NCBI GenBank assembly: GCA_951799405.1 | Contig: OX637363.1 | Location: 1,860,001-1,924,000 of the forward strand | Length of the DNA: 64,000 bases | Source: Agapetus fuscipes | Taxonomy: Eukaryota; Arthropoda; Insecta; Trichoptera; Glossosomatidae | Direction: 5' to 3' | In this document: one piece after another, positions 53,637 through 63,419 of the stretch | Layout: every line of letters starts with the position of its first letter | How positions within the stretch are numbered: the stretch's first letter is position 1 | The notes under the pieces: model-generated | Told to the model about the DNA's origin: nothing | The model's database searches: none | Seen by the model: the letters and a program-made list of their open reading frames with translations, nothing else | Translations under genes and position numbers: made by a program

Positions 53637-56600
53637 AATAATAATAATAATAATAACAGTCTGATTTATTTTAAATTACACATGATAAGAGAGCGCCGTT
53701 TTTGTGTGTGTCACACCTCAAGGGCCCTCTCCGATCATGGATAAGACTTTCTAAACAAGTGTGCCTTGAGTGCTCCTCGAAATACACCCACAGATTTGGA
53801 GTTCTTCACTCCGGGTGGCAGTCTGTTCCACTCCACCGGCCCCGCAACACGGAAAGCGCGGTCTCCGAAGTTTGTACGAATCTGACGGCGCGGCTGAACC
53901 AAATTGACTACTCCATCACCCGCAGATCTGAGTGTCTGCCTCCTAACACTCATTTCAACAGGTGAAATCATATCAGCCAGATAAGGTGGGGCCAAGCCAT
54001 TGATGGCTTTATATACCATTAAACAAACACGGAAGACCACCCTCTCCGGGAAACGAAGCCAATGAAGTTTTTTTAACAGCGGGGTGATGTGAGCGAATTT
54101 GGGAATCCCGAATATGAGTCTTGCTGCCGAATTCAACACAGATTGAAAGCGATTAAACTGTTTCTTCGGCTGACCACTATAAAGCGTCGAGCAATAGTCA
54201 ATCCGAGACATCACAAACGCACTCACCAGGGTCTTAACCGCATCTGACGGCAGACATTTTCTTATTGCCTTTATTTGGCAAAGCGAAAAAAAAGAAGAAG
54301 CTATTGTGGCATCTATTTGCCTATCCAGTGTCAGGTTACGATCCAGTAAGACTCCTAGAAGTCTTACCGAATCAGAAGGCTGGATTAGCTTACCTCCTAT
54401 GGAGAGTGGTACTCTATTCACCAGAAGGTGGTCACGCCTCGATGTGGCTGCCCAGAGTATCTCCGTCTTATCCATGTTTAAGATTAGGCCATTGTTCCTC
54501 ATCCACCCACCGACCTCCGCGATACACCCAGAGACCCTGCAACTGAGGTCCTCAGCCATGTCTGGCCGAGAATGAGAGTATATTTGCCAGTCATCTGCAT
54601 ATGAGTGTGCGATGAGGCCCCATTTTTCAACAATACTCTCAATCTCAGCAGTATACAATATGAAAAGGATCGGACCCAGCACAGAGCCCTGTGGGACCCC
54701 GGAAGACAGCGAGTAGGTAGGTGAAACACTATCACAAATACGCACCGCCTGTCTGCGCTCCACCAGATAGGAAGAAAACCACGCCAAAGCCCCTCCGGTC
54801 AAACCAAATGACACCTCCAATCTCTCAATACGAATTGGGTGACTTACTGTGTCAAAGGCCGCACTCATATCAAGAAGCGCCAGTAAGGCTAGATTACCAC
54901 ACTCCACAGCTGATATCATATCCGATACAAGCATGAGCATACCGGTTTCTGTTGAGTGATATTTCCGGTATGCAGACTGCCTCTTAGGCATTAAGCCGCT
55001 TGCATCCAGATAGGATACCAACCGCCGCGAGACAATCCGCTCCAGCACCTTCGACAAGAATGGCAGATTTGACACAGGTCTATAATTTGAGGGATCACCG
55101 GGATCCAACTGTGGCTTTTTAAGGATTGGCGTGATGTGTGCTACCTTCAAAGACGGAGGAACAGTGGCATCCATTAGGCATCCATTGATTACCTTAACAA
55201 TAAATGGAGCCAGCTGTAAGATGCATTCTTTGAGTACCCAGACTGGTACAGGGTCAAGGCCACACTGCTTGTTTGGCGATCCTACCACGATCTGACACAC
55301 CTCATCTATGTCAGTTAAATCAAATACTTCGAGTCGCGAAGCACTTCCAATCCTTGAGACAGAAGTACCTGCAACCCAAGCAAAGTGCAATTGAGGTATT
55401 TTGTTTTCAAAATACGTGGCAAAATCGCAAGCAGTCGACGTCAAACCTACACCAGCCCGAGCACTCCCAGACAAGTTCTCCAGAAGCTTCCACACCTGCT
55501 GAGGGGATTTTGCCTCAGCAATCTTTCCACAATAAAAATCGGATTTCTTCTGGAGAATAGTAGACCTGTACACACCTTGAGCGTCAATCCATGATTGCCT
55601 AGTGCTACCTGGCTTACCGTTTTTAAAATTTCGCTCTAGTTTTCGCATATTGCGTTTCAGCGTACGGCATTCATTGTCAAACCAGATAGCACTGTTTCGC
55701 TCTTTGACTACTTTACATTTGATTGGAGCATGCAGCCCAATCAAATCGCCCAAGGATTTATTATACAAGTCTACTAACTCGTCCGGTTGCATTGAGACAT
55801 AGGTTTCCGGACAGCAGACTGGTGAAACAGAAAGATCTTTTTTAAAGATCTCGAGATCGAACCCGTTCCAGCACCTAGAGGTTATGCTCTTATAAACAGG
55901 AACAGGCCGTCCCACATTAAGGCTAGATGTCACCAATCTGTGGTCCGACAAACCTATATCTACTACCTTCGTCTCTGAAGGTGCGTCCTCCTCTCTGGCT
56001 ATAACTACATCCAGTAGGCCACCCGCATCATGAGTTGGTGCACCAACCCACTGTCTGCAGCCATAGTCCGCTAACAAGGCGGTGAGAGCCACACTGTTAG
56101 TGTCGTCTCCACGCTCAAGCCTGACGTTGACATCCCCGACCACCAGAAACATCTCGTTGCGCGTCACAAGAGTCTCAAATAGTTCCCGGAACTCCCTAAA
56201 AAATTCAGCCGTTACAGGCTTGGAGCCCGGACGATAAACTACAGCAACAGTGAGAGCCGCACTCGAAGACACTCGACACACAAGGCACTCAAAAGACGTC
56301 GTGGGGAAAATTTTGATCTTCTCCACACGAAATCCCGAACGTACCAGCAAGGCCACACCGCCGTGATTGGACCAAGAGATGCTCTCTGTTCCTTTACCAC
56401 GGCGCGGCCTTGCCCGTGCTTCCTCAAGCGTCGTGTATCCTAAAGCGCGCAATGCTCTCAGTGATGCAGAGTCGTGACTCTCATGCCATGTCTCTGTTAG
56501 GGCGAGGATGTCAAGATCATGGCTCTTACAAAAGTCGTCAATTTCAACAATCTTATTTGCAATAGAGCGCGCATTCCAGCAACCCAGTTTCACTGTCTTC

Positions 56601-57304
56601 TCCAATGCTTCCCGATGTCTTCCTCCGCTGCCAGTCGGCAGGGAGTTCGAGGGTGGAGGTCTCACCGAAGGCTGGTCACTGGTAGCACGCTCCTCATCAT
56701 TGCACAACTGCGCTGGCAAAAGAAGCGGCGCTGGCCGTGCTGAGTAGCACAACCTTTGTCCACCTCTCTTCCCCGGTCTTCTTCTGCGTCGTCGGAGTAT
56801 TAAACGTGGCCATGATGATGTGTTGAATTTGGTAGAGTTCGGCTTTAATTCAGCAAAAATGTCAGTGAGTTGTTTCACTGAGTAGACGCGCACTGTATGT
56901 ACCAACGTGTTTTGTAGCGACATGCACAGGTACCGAAACACACTTACACACACACAAACGTTCGACGCATGCCGACACAGTTGTCAATCGGACGTAGGTA
57001 CCTCTTGAAGATGCAGCGGCAATATAAATATTCTCTCACAATAATATTCGCCGCCGCAAGTACCCACCTCTGCACAATGATATAATAGATAATTTTATCA
57101 AAATTTACGATTCACAAAAAACACATGAACACCAAAACAGTCCAGCTTCAATTTGATACAGATGTTGTGGCATATATTGGCCGACACTTTAAACTATATA
57201 AACTATGAAACACGCAAGAACCACCAGTCAAAATCTTTTTTTATTTACAGAGAGCTTCTACCGTCAGCTTGTCAGCGTCGGTAGGTAGTCTCTCTCGCTG
57301 TTTT
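53637..57304 (-). mobile_element. CR1-1, LINE with an intact ORF and 6-bp target duplication
   Basis: TGTGAT stands on both sides (53631-53636 and 57305-57310). The 3' end, on the left, is an ATT repeat preceded by a block that also forms the end of SINE-A. The 5' leader is about 350 bp and begins near AACAGCGAGAGAGACTACC on the element strand. I see only one long ORF; an ORF1 is absent or lost. Confidence 0.85.
53735..56953 (-). CDS. CR1-type endonuclease/reverse transcriptase, 1072 residues, uninterrupted
   Basis: The enzyme would nick target DNA and copy its own RNA into the nick. Residues 1-120 are a basic extension (LRRRRRRPGKRGG near 52-65). The AP-type endonuclease follows: KLGCWNARS near 122, LTETW near 152, GDVNVRLE near 273 and SDHRLV near 336, so the expected Asn, Glu, Asp and His residues are present. 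The reverse transcriptase has SNYRPVSNLPFLSKVLERIV (622-641), LLDMSAAFDTVSH (693), GVPQGSVLGPILF (752) and the catalytic SYADD (784-788). The C-terminal region has HITPLLKKLHWLRFPERV and AFRVAGPVEWNRLPPGV, typical of CR1/L2-type elements. No stop or frameshift is seen. Start chosen at the first Met of the open frame; a later Met at 11 is possible. It is probably a young copy. Activity is not shown. Confidence 0.9.
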   Translation of the reverse strand: MCVSVFRYLCMSLQNTLVHTVRVYSVKQLTDIFAELKPNSTKFNTSSWPRLILRRRRRRPGKRGGQRLCYSARPAPLLLPAQLCNDEERATSDQPSVRPPPSNSLPTGSGGRHREALEKTVKLGCWNARSIANKIVEIDDFCKSHDLDILALTETWHESHDSASLRALRALGYTTLEEARARPRRGKGTESISWSNHGGVALLVRSGFRVEKIKIFPTTSFECLVCRVSSSAALTVAVVYRPGSKPVTAEFFREFRELFETLVTRNEMFLVVGDVNVRLERGDDTNSVALTALLADYGCRQWVGAPTHDAGGLLDVVIAREEDAPSETKVVDIGLSDHRLVTSSLNVGRPVPVYKSITSRCWNGFDLEIFKKDLSVSPVCCPETYVSMQPDELVDLYNKSLGDLIGLHAPIKCKVVKERNSAIWFDNECRTLKRNMRKLERNFKNGKPGSTRQSWIDAQGVYRSTILQKKSDFYCGKIAEAKSPQQVWKLLENLSGSARAGVGLTSTACDFATYFENKIPQLHFAWVAGTSVSRIGSASRLEVFDLTDIDEVCQIVVGSPNKQCGLDPVPVWVLKECILQLAPFIVKVINGCLMDATVPPSLKVAHITPILKKPQLDPGDPSNYRPVSNLPFLSKVLERIVSRRLVSYLDASGLMPKRQSAYRKYHSTETGMLMLVSDMISAVECGNLALLALLDMSAAFDTVSHPIRIERLEVSFGLTGGALAWFSSYLVERRQAVRICDSVSPTYSLSSGVPQGSVLGPILFILYTAEIESIVEKWGLIAHSYADDWQIYSHSRPDMAEDLSCRVSGCIAEVGGWMRNNGLILNMDKTEILWAATSRRDHLLVNRVPLSIGGKLIQPSDSVRLLGVLLDRNLTLDRQIDATIASSFFSLCQIKAIRKCLPSDAVKTLVSAFVMSRIDYCSTLYSGQPKKQFNRFQSVLNSAARLIFGIPKFAHITPLLKKLHWLRFPERVVFRVCLMVYKAINGLAPPYLADMISPVEMSVRRQTLRSAGDGVVNLVQPRRQIRTNFGDRAFRVAGPVEWNRLPPGVKNSKSVGVFRGALKAHLFRKSYP

Positions 57305-57369
57305 TGTGATACACACAAAAACAGCGCCCACCAAATAAATCTGCCTAATTTTATTTTTTTAATACGCCA

Positions 57370-57593
57370 TTGAATTTTTTTTACATGAGCAATGTTTGCA
57401 TGTATACTGGACCAATGTGTCTTATGTAAACAAGAAATTTATTTTAAAAATATTTAAAAGAACTCTCACATTATCGAGTTTTACGGTTTTTCCTAGCTCA
57501 GATTGTGTAGAATTTGATTCATAAGACAACTGCATGAAACAGTCATATTTGACAAGATTGGCGTATACGATAAACAAGAACTGGGGGAGCGAG
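57370..57593. mobile_element. MITE-G, one end missing
   Basis: Complete at the right, GTATACGATAAACAAGAAC to GGGGGAGCG, and truncated at the left near ACATGAGCAATGTTTGC. Confidence 0.72.
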
Positions 57594-57909
57594 TTATTAG
57601 TTAGTTTTTGCTCCAGCAACCTGGCCATGTGACAGCTCAACTTTTTTGACGATTTGAAATGCGCAGACCTTAATTATCGCGTTACCATGCCAACGTATTT
57701 AACTGTTAAATTTCTGCGGATTATTTTAACAATTGGCAAACAGCATTCGCCGCCATTTTTGATGCACATCATCCGCCGGATACAGGGAATCAAAAACCAC
57801 ACCATCATCAACAATCGAAAGATGATTGTCACTTTTTCTGCATTGTCATTACAATTTTACACGATTAACTGCCATTTTTAACAGTTAATGTTTAACTAAA
57901 ATAGTTATT
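57594..57909. other. no recognised feature
   Basis: A 75-codon frame at 57654 is unrecognised. AACTGTTAAA and its inverse recur around 57700-57890, which hints at a further degraded TIR element. Confidence 0.35.
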
Positions 57910-58031
57910 TATGCCACTGCCAAGTAATGATAGTCTTTTTAACACGAGTGCTAGTTTGTGCCATGAGGCGCAGCCGAATGGCACAATAGAAAGCACGAGT
58001 GTTACAAAGACTAATTACGTGCAGTGGCATA
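57910..58031. repeat. 122-bp palindrome
   Basis: TATGCCACTGC pairs with GCAGTGGCATA, AACACGAGTGCT with AGCACGAGTGTT in inverse order, and TTGTGCCAT with ATGGCACAA around a centre GAGGCGCAGCCGA. Probably a short MITE. Confidence 0.78.
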
Positions 58032-58159
58032 CAATACTTTTTCAACGACCATGAGAGAATTAACAAAATAGTGAATAATAGTCATTATAATGTACTCGTC
58101 CATTTGAAGTAATTAAAACCTTACCTTTGTCAAAACGTGTGATTTATCATTCCCTTCGA

Positions 58160-58383
58160 TTATCTAATCTAACCTAAGTTGTAAAAATAAATTATATTTA
58201 GGTTTCATATTGAATTCATGCCCACAAGCCGAGACATATGTATAAGGTCGCGCTTTTACATCCTGCATATAAGCTTAAACATTCAAACCCAAAACTCAAA
58301 TAAACATATGCCCTGCAGTTGTATTGGCAGGTGAACCAAATTTGTACAGCATAGGTGATCAACCTCATACTCACCTATTAACC
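58160..58383 (-). mobile_element. LINE-C 3'-end copy, old
   Basis: Diverged, with a deletion over the GGGAAGG block; the edges AACCTAAGTTGTAAAAA and CAACCTCATACTCACC are visible. Confidence 0.65.
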
Positions 58384-58581
58384 AAGTAACTTTTTGAGTT
58401 TGTTTATTTTTTGCGGTGAAATTTTTTGTATTGTTTTCCTTTCAAGCCTTTTATTTTCCATTGAAAAAAGGAAAGCTGTATTTGGAGCAATCCGATAAAT
58501 AAATTCGATAAATTTTAGCACTATTAACAATTTTTATTTGACTCTACACATAAAATATACTTATTTATTTTCATCTGAACA
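58384..58581. other. no recognised feature
   Basis: AT-rich spacer. Confidence 0.35.
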
Positions 58582-58695
58582 GGGCTGAAAGTCTCATCAC
58601 CACGGTAATTCCTACCTACCGAATATCACTAATATTGTATGAAGCCTAATCAGCTGATCGCTTGCGGCCATCTTGGATTGACAGGTCTTCATACC
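58582..58695 (+). repeat. repeat E, left end and middle
   Basis: AAAGTCTCATCACCACGG to GACAGGTCTTCATACC. The site where the LTR sits in the 17483 copy is intact here (AATATTGTATGAAGCC). Confidence 0.65.
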
Positions 58696-58964
58696 CCCAT
58701 ACAAGGTTGACATTTGAAATTAAAAAATGGTTCCAATTCTGACAATGCGCATGCGCACATGTTCATTTTAACACGGTTACCGGTTGCATAATGTAACATT
58801 ATGCAACGGGTGTAGAAATGTATGGCATTGTGATTGCGTTAGCCGTTTTGTAATTAGTAAATTACCAAATGGGAGTAGAAAAAGGTACCTTATAGGCATC
58901 GATATAAATAATATACATTATACATTATACATTATATATTTTATTTAAATCAATGCTTATAGGA

Positions 58965-59060
58965 CGTCGGTGTTATAGCCGAAGGGCCAAGCGGGCTGAT
59001 CTTTCTAGCGTATATGGAATAGAATAACGTTGGTACGATCCCCGCCTGGGTCATTTAACC
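58965..59060 (+). mobile_element. third tRNA-like SINE head
   Basis: TAGCCGAAGGGCCAAGCGGG followed by GGTACGATCCCCGCCTGG resembles an A box and B box at tRNA spacing, but it cannot be folded into a convincing tRNA. A second, different head-like sequence is at 59235-59310 (TAGACTAGTGGTTACA, GGGCTTGATTCC). Confidence 0.45.
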
Positions 59061-59329
59061 ATAACTATGACCCTAGTTCAACAGATTTTATTGGGTAATT
59101 ATTAATTAATAATTTAAAAAAAAATACACTATGATGAATTATTAATTAATAATATTAATACCTCTTTCTGGCCAGGCCGAATAGTTTGGTGAATTGCATT
59201 CCTCTTCACAAATCTATTTTAAAAAAAAGGTACCTTATAGGACGTAGACTAGTGGTTACATTTCAGACTTGATATCCAAACGCGATGGGCTTGATTCCAC
59301 TTCGACTGTAACGCTGTCGCTATTCCGTT
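59061..59329. other. AT-rich spacer with short repeats
   Basis: ATTAATTAATAATTT occurs twice, and AAGGTACCTTATAGG occurs here and near 58884. Confidence 0.45.
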
Positions 59330-59576
59330 CCTTGACTTATGGGTCGGTATGCGGCTGACCACCCATGCTGTAAAAATGGTTCACTTTGCCATGTCATCCC
59401 TGTCTCAGGGAAGGACGGCAAGAGTTGCAGGGTGTATGTCCATTTGAGATTTGTTTTTTATGTTGTAGGTTCACATGAGGCATGTGCAAGCGCGAACTTG
59501 TACGTGTCTGGTTGTGAGAATGCATGTAATGTGAATCTCTAATGTAACATATATTTGCAACTTAGATTAGATTAGA
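59330..59576 (+). mobile_element. LINE-C 3'-end copy
   Basis: Starts GTTCCTTGACTTATGGGTC and ends in a TTAGA tail. Confidence 0.8.
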
Positions 59577-59639
59577 TAACCTGGCCAGTGCCTCATTTTT
59601 CTCTAGGGGTCTATGACACTTGTTGTAGATCCGCAGAGG

Positions 59640-59875
59640 TATTTACGAGCTTGTTCGTCGCTACAAAGCGCCAATACTCAAGCAAAACCCAGTTGCTGTA
59701 AGGCTGGATGGACCTCTAGTGCCCGGTCTTAGGTAAAGGTTTTATGAATTTTTCAACCCAGCGACGAGCATATTTGAAAATATTAATGGTATGTTTTTGT
59801 GCTCCGCCGGGATTCGAACCTACAACCTTCCATTAACAAATCCGAAGTGTTGCCACTGGACAACAGACCGGTCTG
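59640..59875 (-). mobile_element. SINE-A with the dimer-junction end
   Basis: Begins ATTTACGAGCTTGTTCG, the junction side of a dimer, and ends in the head ACAGACCGGTC. The SINE-B half is missing. Confidence 0.78.
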
Positions 59876-60077
59876 AAAGCATTATGTCGGTATTTTATTT
59901 CGACTTGCTTAGGTACGTCATTTTCAAGAGAACACTGTTACAAAATTGAAAAGACAAAACCATAGAGAATGTTATAGGTACCTTCTCATAAAAAATAATT
60001 TTCACTGAGTAAATACACAAACTCTAATGGTGCTATTCTTATACATTTTAGTCGTCCGTTGAGATCACGCTTTGACA
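59876..60077. other. no recognised feature
   Basis: Spacer. Confidence 0.35.
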
Positions 60078-60215
60078 AACTAATGATGCATTGGTATGAA
60101 GACCTGTCAATCCCAGATGACCGCAAGCGAACAGCTGATTAGTCCTCATACAAATATTACCAAAATTCGGTAGGTTAGAGTGACCGTGGTGATGAGACTT
60201 CCAGCCCAGGCATCA
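60078..60215 (-). repeat. repeat E, long fragment
   Basis: GGTATGAAGACCTGTCAATC to GATGAGACTTCCAGCC; flanked by CGTCCGTTGAG and CTCAACGGACG (60051-60061, 60239-60249), an inverted pair around the repeat. Confidence 0.65.
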
Positions 60216-60296
60216 TTAGTAGTTTGTCAAAGCGTGGGCTCAACGGACGACCACAATGTCTAAGAATAGCACTGTAAAAGGTTTATAGGTAGTATA

Positions 60297-60545
60297 TTCC
60301 TTGACTTATAGGTTGGTATGAGGCTGACCACCCATACTGTAAAAAATGGTTCACTTTGCCAAAGTCACCCCTGTTTCAGGGAATGTCGGCATGAGTTGCA
60401 GGGCTTATGTTCATTTGAGTTTGGATTTTATTTGTAAGTACACAATCAGCATTTGTAAGCGCGAACTACACGTGTTTGTTTGTGGGCATACATCTGAGAG
60501 CTTTAAATGAATATATCCTTGCAACTTAGATTATAAATTATAGAT
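60297..60545 (+). mobile_element. LINE-C 3'-end copy
   Basis: Starts at ATTCCTTGACTTATAGGTTGG and ends with a TTAGATTATAAATTATAG tail. It is very close to the copy at 63803. Confidence 0.8.
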
Positions 60546-60559
60546 ATGCTACTGTCATT

Positions 60560-61490
60560 CCGGTCGATAGCTCAGTTGGTAGAGTGCTTGCATTCTATTT
60601 CGAAAGCTAGGGTTCGAGTTCCACCGAGGGTTTCGGAAATGATTTCCCATTTCGGTGTTTATTTCAAACCCAAAATAAAATACCGGCAAGGTTTACTCAG
60701 CCTTCACAAGAAATGAGTACCAGCCCTCTTGAGAGCTGGGAAACCCCCACTTCAACTAAAGTGGTTGGCGTAAGGCCGGCCCGCGTGTTCCCATTCCACC
60801 ACTCAACTCGAATGTTTACTCACACATGCACACGGGTTTCACTGTTACTAGTAAATATATTTTTGCTTTTCGAGAACATTTTCGTGCTGTTTTTGGTGAA
60901 CTTTCGATTTTTTCAAATTGCTGATCCAATTTTATAAAGTTTTTAATACAATCTGCAGCGAATTCATTACATTGGGCTATAATTCAATTCTACCTCGATA
61001 TCGAAACGAAATACCTTTAACTTATAAAGGTTTGTGCATTTACTTAGTGAAAATTCATCTTCATCTATTGAATTTCTTATAAAACGTAAGTATTTTTTTT
61101 TTTTTAATATTTGTTATTTTATCCTCGAGTACTTTCGACTGTCGTCATTTTCAAGAGTCATTTATATAGAAATTAAATAAAAAAAACTGCAACTTTTCAT
61201 TAAATGTAATCCAGCTGTCTTATTTATCAATTTTCAACACTCATAACTGTGTATGTGCATTAAATTGCTTGTGTGCCAGTATATAGCTATTTGATAACAG
61301 TTGGTTTTCAGCTAGGTTCACTCATCTGCAATACTTCCGTGTGCATGTGTGAGTGGAGTTGAGTGGTGGAATGGGAACACGCGGCCGGCCCCCTTACCTG
61401 TAAAAATATTTAGATGCAACTCGCTACATGCGATCCCTTCGGGATTAACGCGGCAAGAAGTAACGCTATATGTGTGGCTCAGTTGCGAGT
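60560..61490 (+). mobile_element. SINE-B split by MITE-R
   Basis: The left part runs from CCGGTCGATAGCTCAGTTGG to GTAAGGCCGGCCC at 60782. The right part resumes GGCCGGCCCCCTTACC at 61383 and ends GGCTCAGTTGCG. Confidence 0.87.
60783..61382. mobile_element. MITE-R, 600 bp, with 9-bp target duplication
   Basis: The ends are GCGTGTTCCCATTCCACC and its inverse, identical over 27 bp; a second block (CTCACACATGCACACGG) matches again after a small gap. GGCCGGCCC stands on both sides (60774-60782 and 61383-61391). No transposase. The duplication length fits Mutator-like elements, or hAT/P-type if 8 bp is the true value. Confidence 0.88.
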
Positions 61491-61744
61491 TGCGAGTTCA
61501 TGCTCATAATGTCTTGAGATATCAGTTATCAAGGTATTCTCTGCTACACGTACATAAGCTTGCGTAACCGGCTGATCTTTTGTCTGTTTTATGTAAATTG
61601 TATTTTGTTATGCATTACTGTATTGTATATTATCATAGCAACATCATAGTATCGCATTAGTTCGATACATAGCTCTGAGCTCAATAGCTAAAACGTTTGT
61701 GTCGTGGAGTGGAGGGTTCTTTAAAGTAAAATTTAACCATTGGG

Positions 61745-61862
61745 ATGATCCGTAGTCTAGTAGTAACGCTTCGGACTCGTAAATGGAAGGTTTTGGATTC
61801 AAATCCCAATGGACCACAAAAACAAAATATCATTCACATTTTCAAATACGCTCTTCGCTGGG
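61745..61862 (+). mobile_element. SINE-A 5' half
   Basis: Head ATCCGTAGTCTAGTAGTAAC with GGATTCAAATCCC, then body to TACGCTCTTCGCTGGG, where a SINE-B in the other orientation follows. Confidence 0.75.
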
Positions 61863-62145
61863 TAAACCGCAACAAAGCTACACATAGAGTGTTACTTCTT
61901 GCCTGCGTTTTCCCCGAAGGGGTCGCAACCACTTTCAGTTGAAGTGGGAGTTTCCCAGCTCCCGGGATGGGGGGGGGGGGAGCTGGTTCTCATTTCTTGT
62001 GAAGGCTGAGTAAACCTTGTCGGTATTTATTTTGGGTTTGAAATAGACACCGAAACGGGAAATCATTTCTGACACCCTCGATGGGGATCGAACGCTTGCT
62101 CTCGGCGTGGAAAACAAGCGTTCTACCAACTGAGCTGTCGACCGG
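61863..62145 (-). mobile_element. SINE-B with a long G run
   Basis: Starts CGCAACAAAGCTACACAT and ends GAGCTGTCGACCGGAC, followed by TTTTACGAGG, the remains of a dimer junction. A run of 13 G lies near 61969. Confidence 0.8.
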
Positions 62146-62194
62146 ACTTTTACGAGGTTGGTCTAGCTGGGTAAAACATTCAAATGCCTTTACC

Positions 62195-62265
62195 ATAGCC
62201 ATGGCGCCCTTGAGATGGTCCTGGACCATTAAATGGCGCCAGAGGAAAGAAATTATCCATCATCA
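62195..62265 (+). mobile_element. CR1-2 tail
   Basis: CCATGGCGCCCTTGAGATGG to ATTATCCATCATCAT. A matching phrase stands at 39978-40040. Confidence 0.65.
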
Positions 62266-62410
62266 TAGACCGGTCGCTAAAGGTCCATCCAGCATTACAG
62301 AAATTGGGTCTTGCTTGAGAATTGGTGCTTTCTACAGCGACGACTGAGGTGACATAGGGCTCTTGAGCTGTGACACACAAAAACAACGCTTACCAAATTA
62401 ATCATCCTTG
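62266..62410 (+). mobile_element. SINE-A 3' half
   Basis: Starts AGACCGGTCGCTAAAGGTCC and keeps the full 3' end. Confidence 0.75.
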
Positions 62411-62947
62411 GATTATTTTATATTAAGACAATAAATACTGTGTAGAATTCTCCTTTCAAAGGTGCTGTGAGAGAATTGCTCCCCTTGAGCAGTGTCCAGA
62501 AGCGCTATTCTCCTAAATTCCTTACGACCTTAAGGCGACGAGCTGGCGATTCGTGTCCAAAAATAAGGTGTACTGTAATTATTTTTATCTATGGAGCTCT
62601 TTCGCAAGCGCTAGCAATGTCGGACTTGTATTGATATTCAGGTTTCGCAGGCAAATGTGAAGCCTGAAGACAGATCACATATTTGAAGACCACTGGTGAT
62701 ACATATGTGTGTACATTGATGATAAATACTAACCCGATATTACATCACATTACATGAATCATGTGCTAACTTAAAGTCACATTAGATGCGGCATTTCGCG
62801 CCGTGCAAACCAGTTTACTCGTTAATCGTCTTAAATGTTTATTCCATACTTAGTTGTGAAGAAACCAGTTCAATATATTTACTTAAACAACTAAATCAGT
62901 GGATCTCAAATTGGTATCAGCTTCATCGTCTCATTGTGCCTCTTCAG
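62411..62947. other. no recognised feature
   Basis: GC content is higher near 62460-62680, but no frame or element ends can be supported. Confidence 0.4.
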
Positions 62948-63410
62948 TAATCTAATCTAATCTAATCTAAGTTGCAAAAATATGTAACGTTGGGGATTCA
63001 CATTGCATATGTTTTCACATGCAGACATGAATGAGCTTGCGCTAAACATGCCGCATTTGGACCTACAATATAAACACCCAAATCTCAAATGAACAAGCGC
63101 CATGCAACTTGCCGACCTTCCCTGAAACAAGGGTGTCATTAGCAGAGTGAACCATTTTCTACAGCATAGATGGTCAGCCGCATACAAACCTATAAGTCAC
63201 GGAACATACACAACAAATTACATTTTTAAAATCAACTAATAATATGTATGGACATCAAAGATAAAACATAATACAAAATTCTAATTAAAAAAAACCGTAG
63301 TCCTAGCCACCAATATTACAGATCAACTGCCATTTCTGTCTGTCCTTACATACTTCTTTCATTTCTTCCAGAGTCATAACCTACTTCATACAAGCTCTCC
63401 TTTTATTATG
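62948..63410 (-). mobile_element. LINE-C 3' end with coding end
   Basis: Module at 62948-63205, spacer, then the coding end from 63298 to 63410. Confidence 0.78.
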
Positions 63411-63419
63411 AGCGATTAT

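Larger units (their letters stand above)
53425..57345 (+). mobile_element. SINE-A split by the CR1-1 LINE
   Basis: The left part 53425-53636 runs from GGTTGTGGGTTCGAATCC to CTCTTGAGGTGTGAT. The right part 57305-57345 continues TGTGATACACACAAAAAC and the usual end. Half of the head is missing. Confidence 0.85.
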
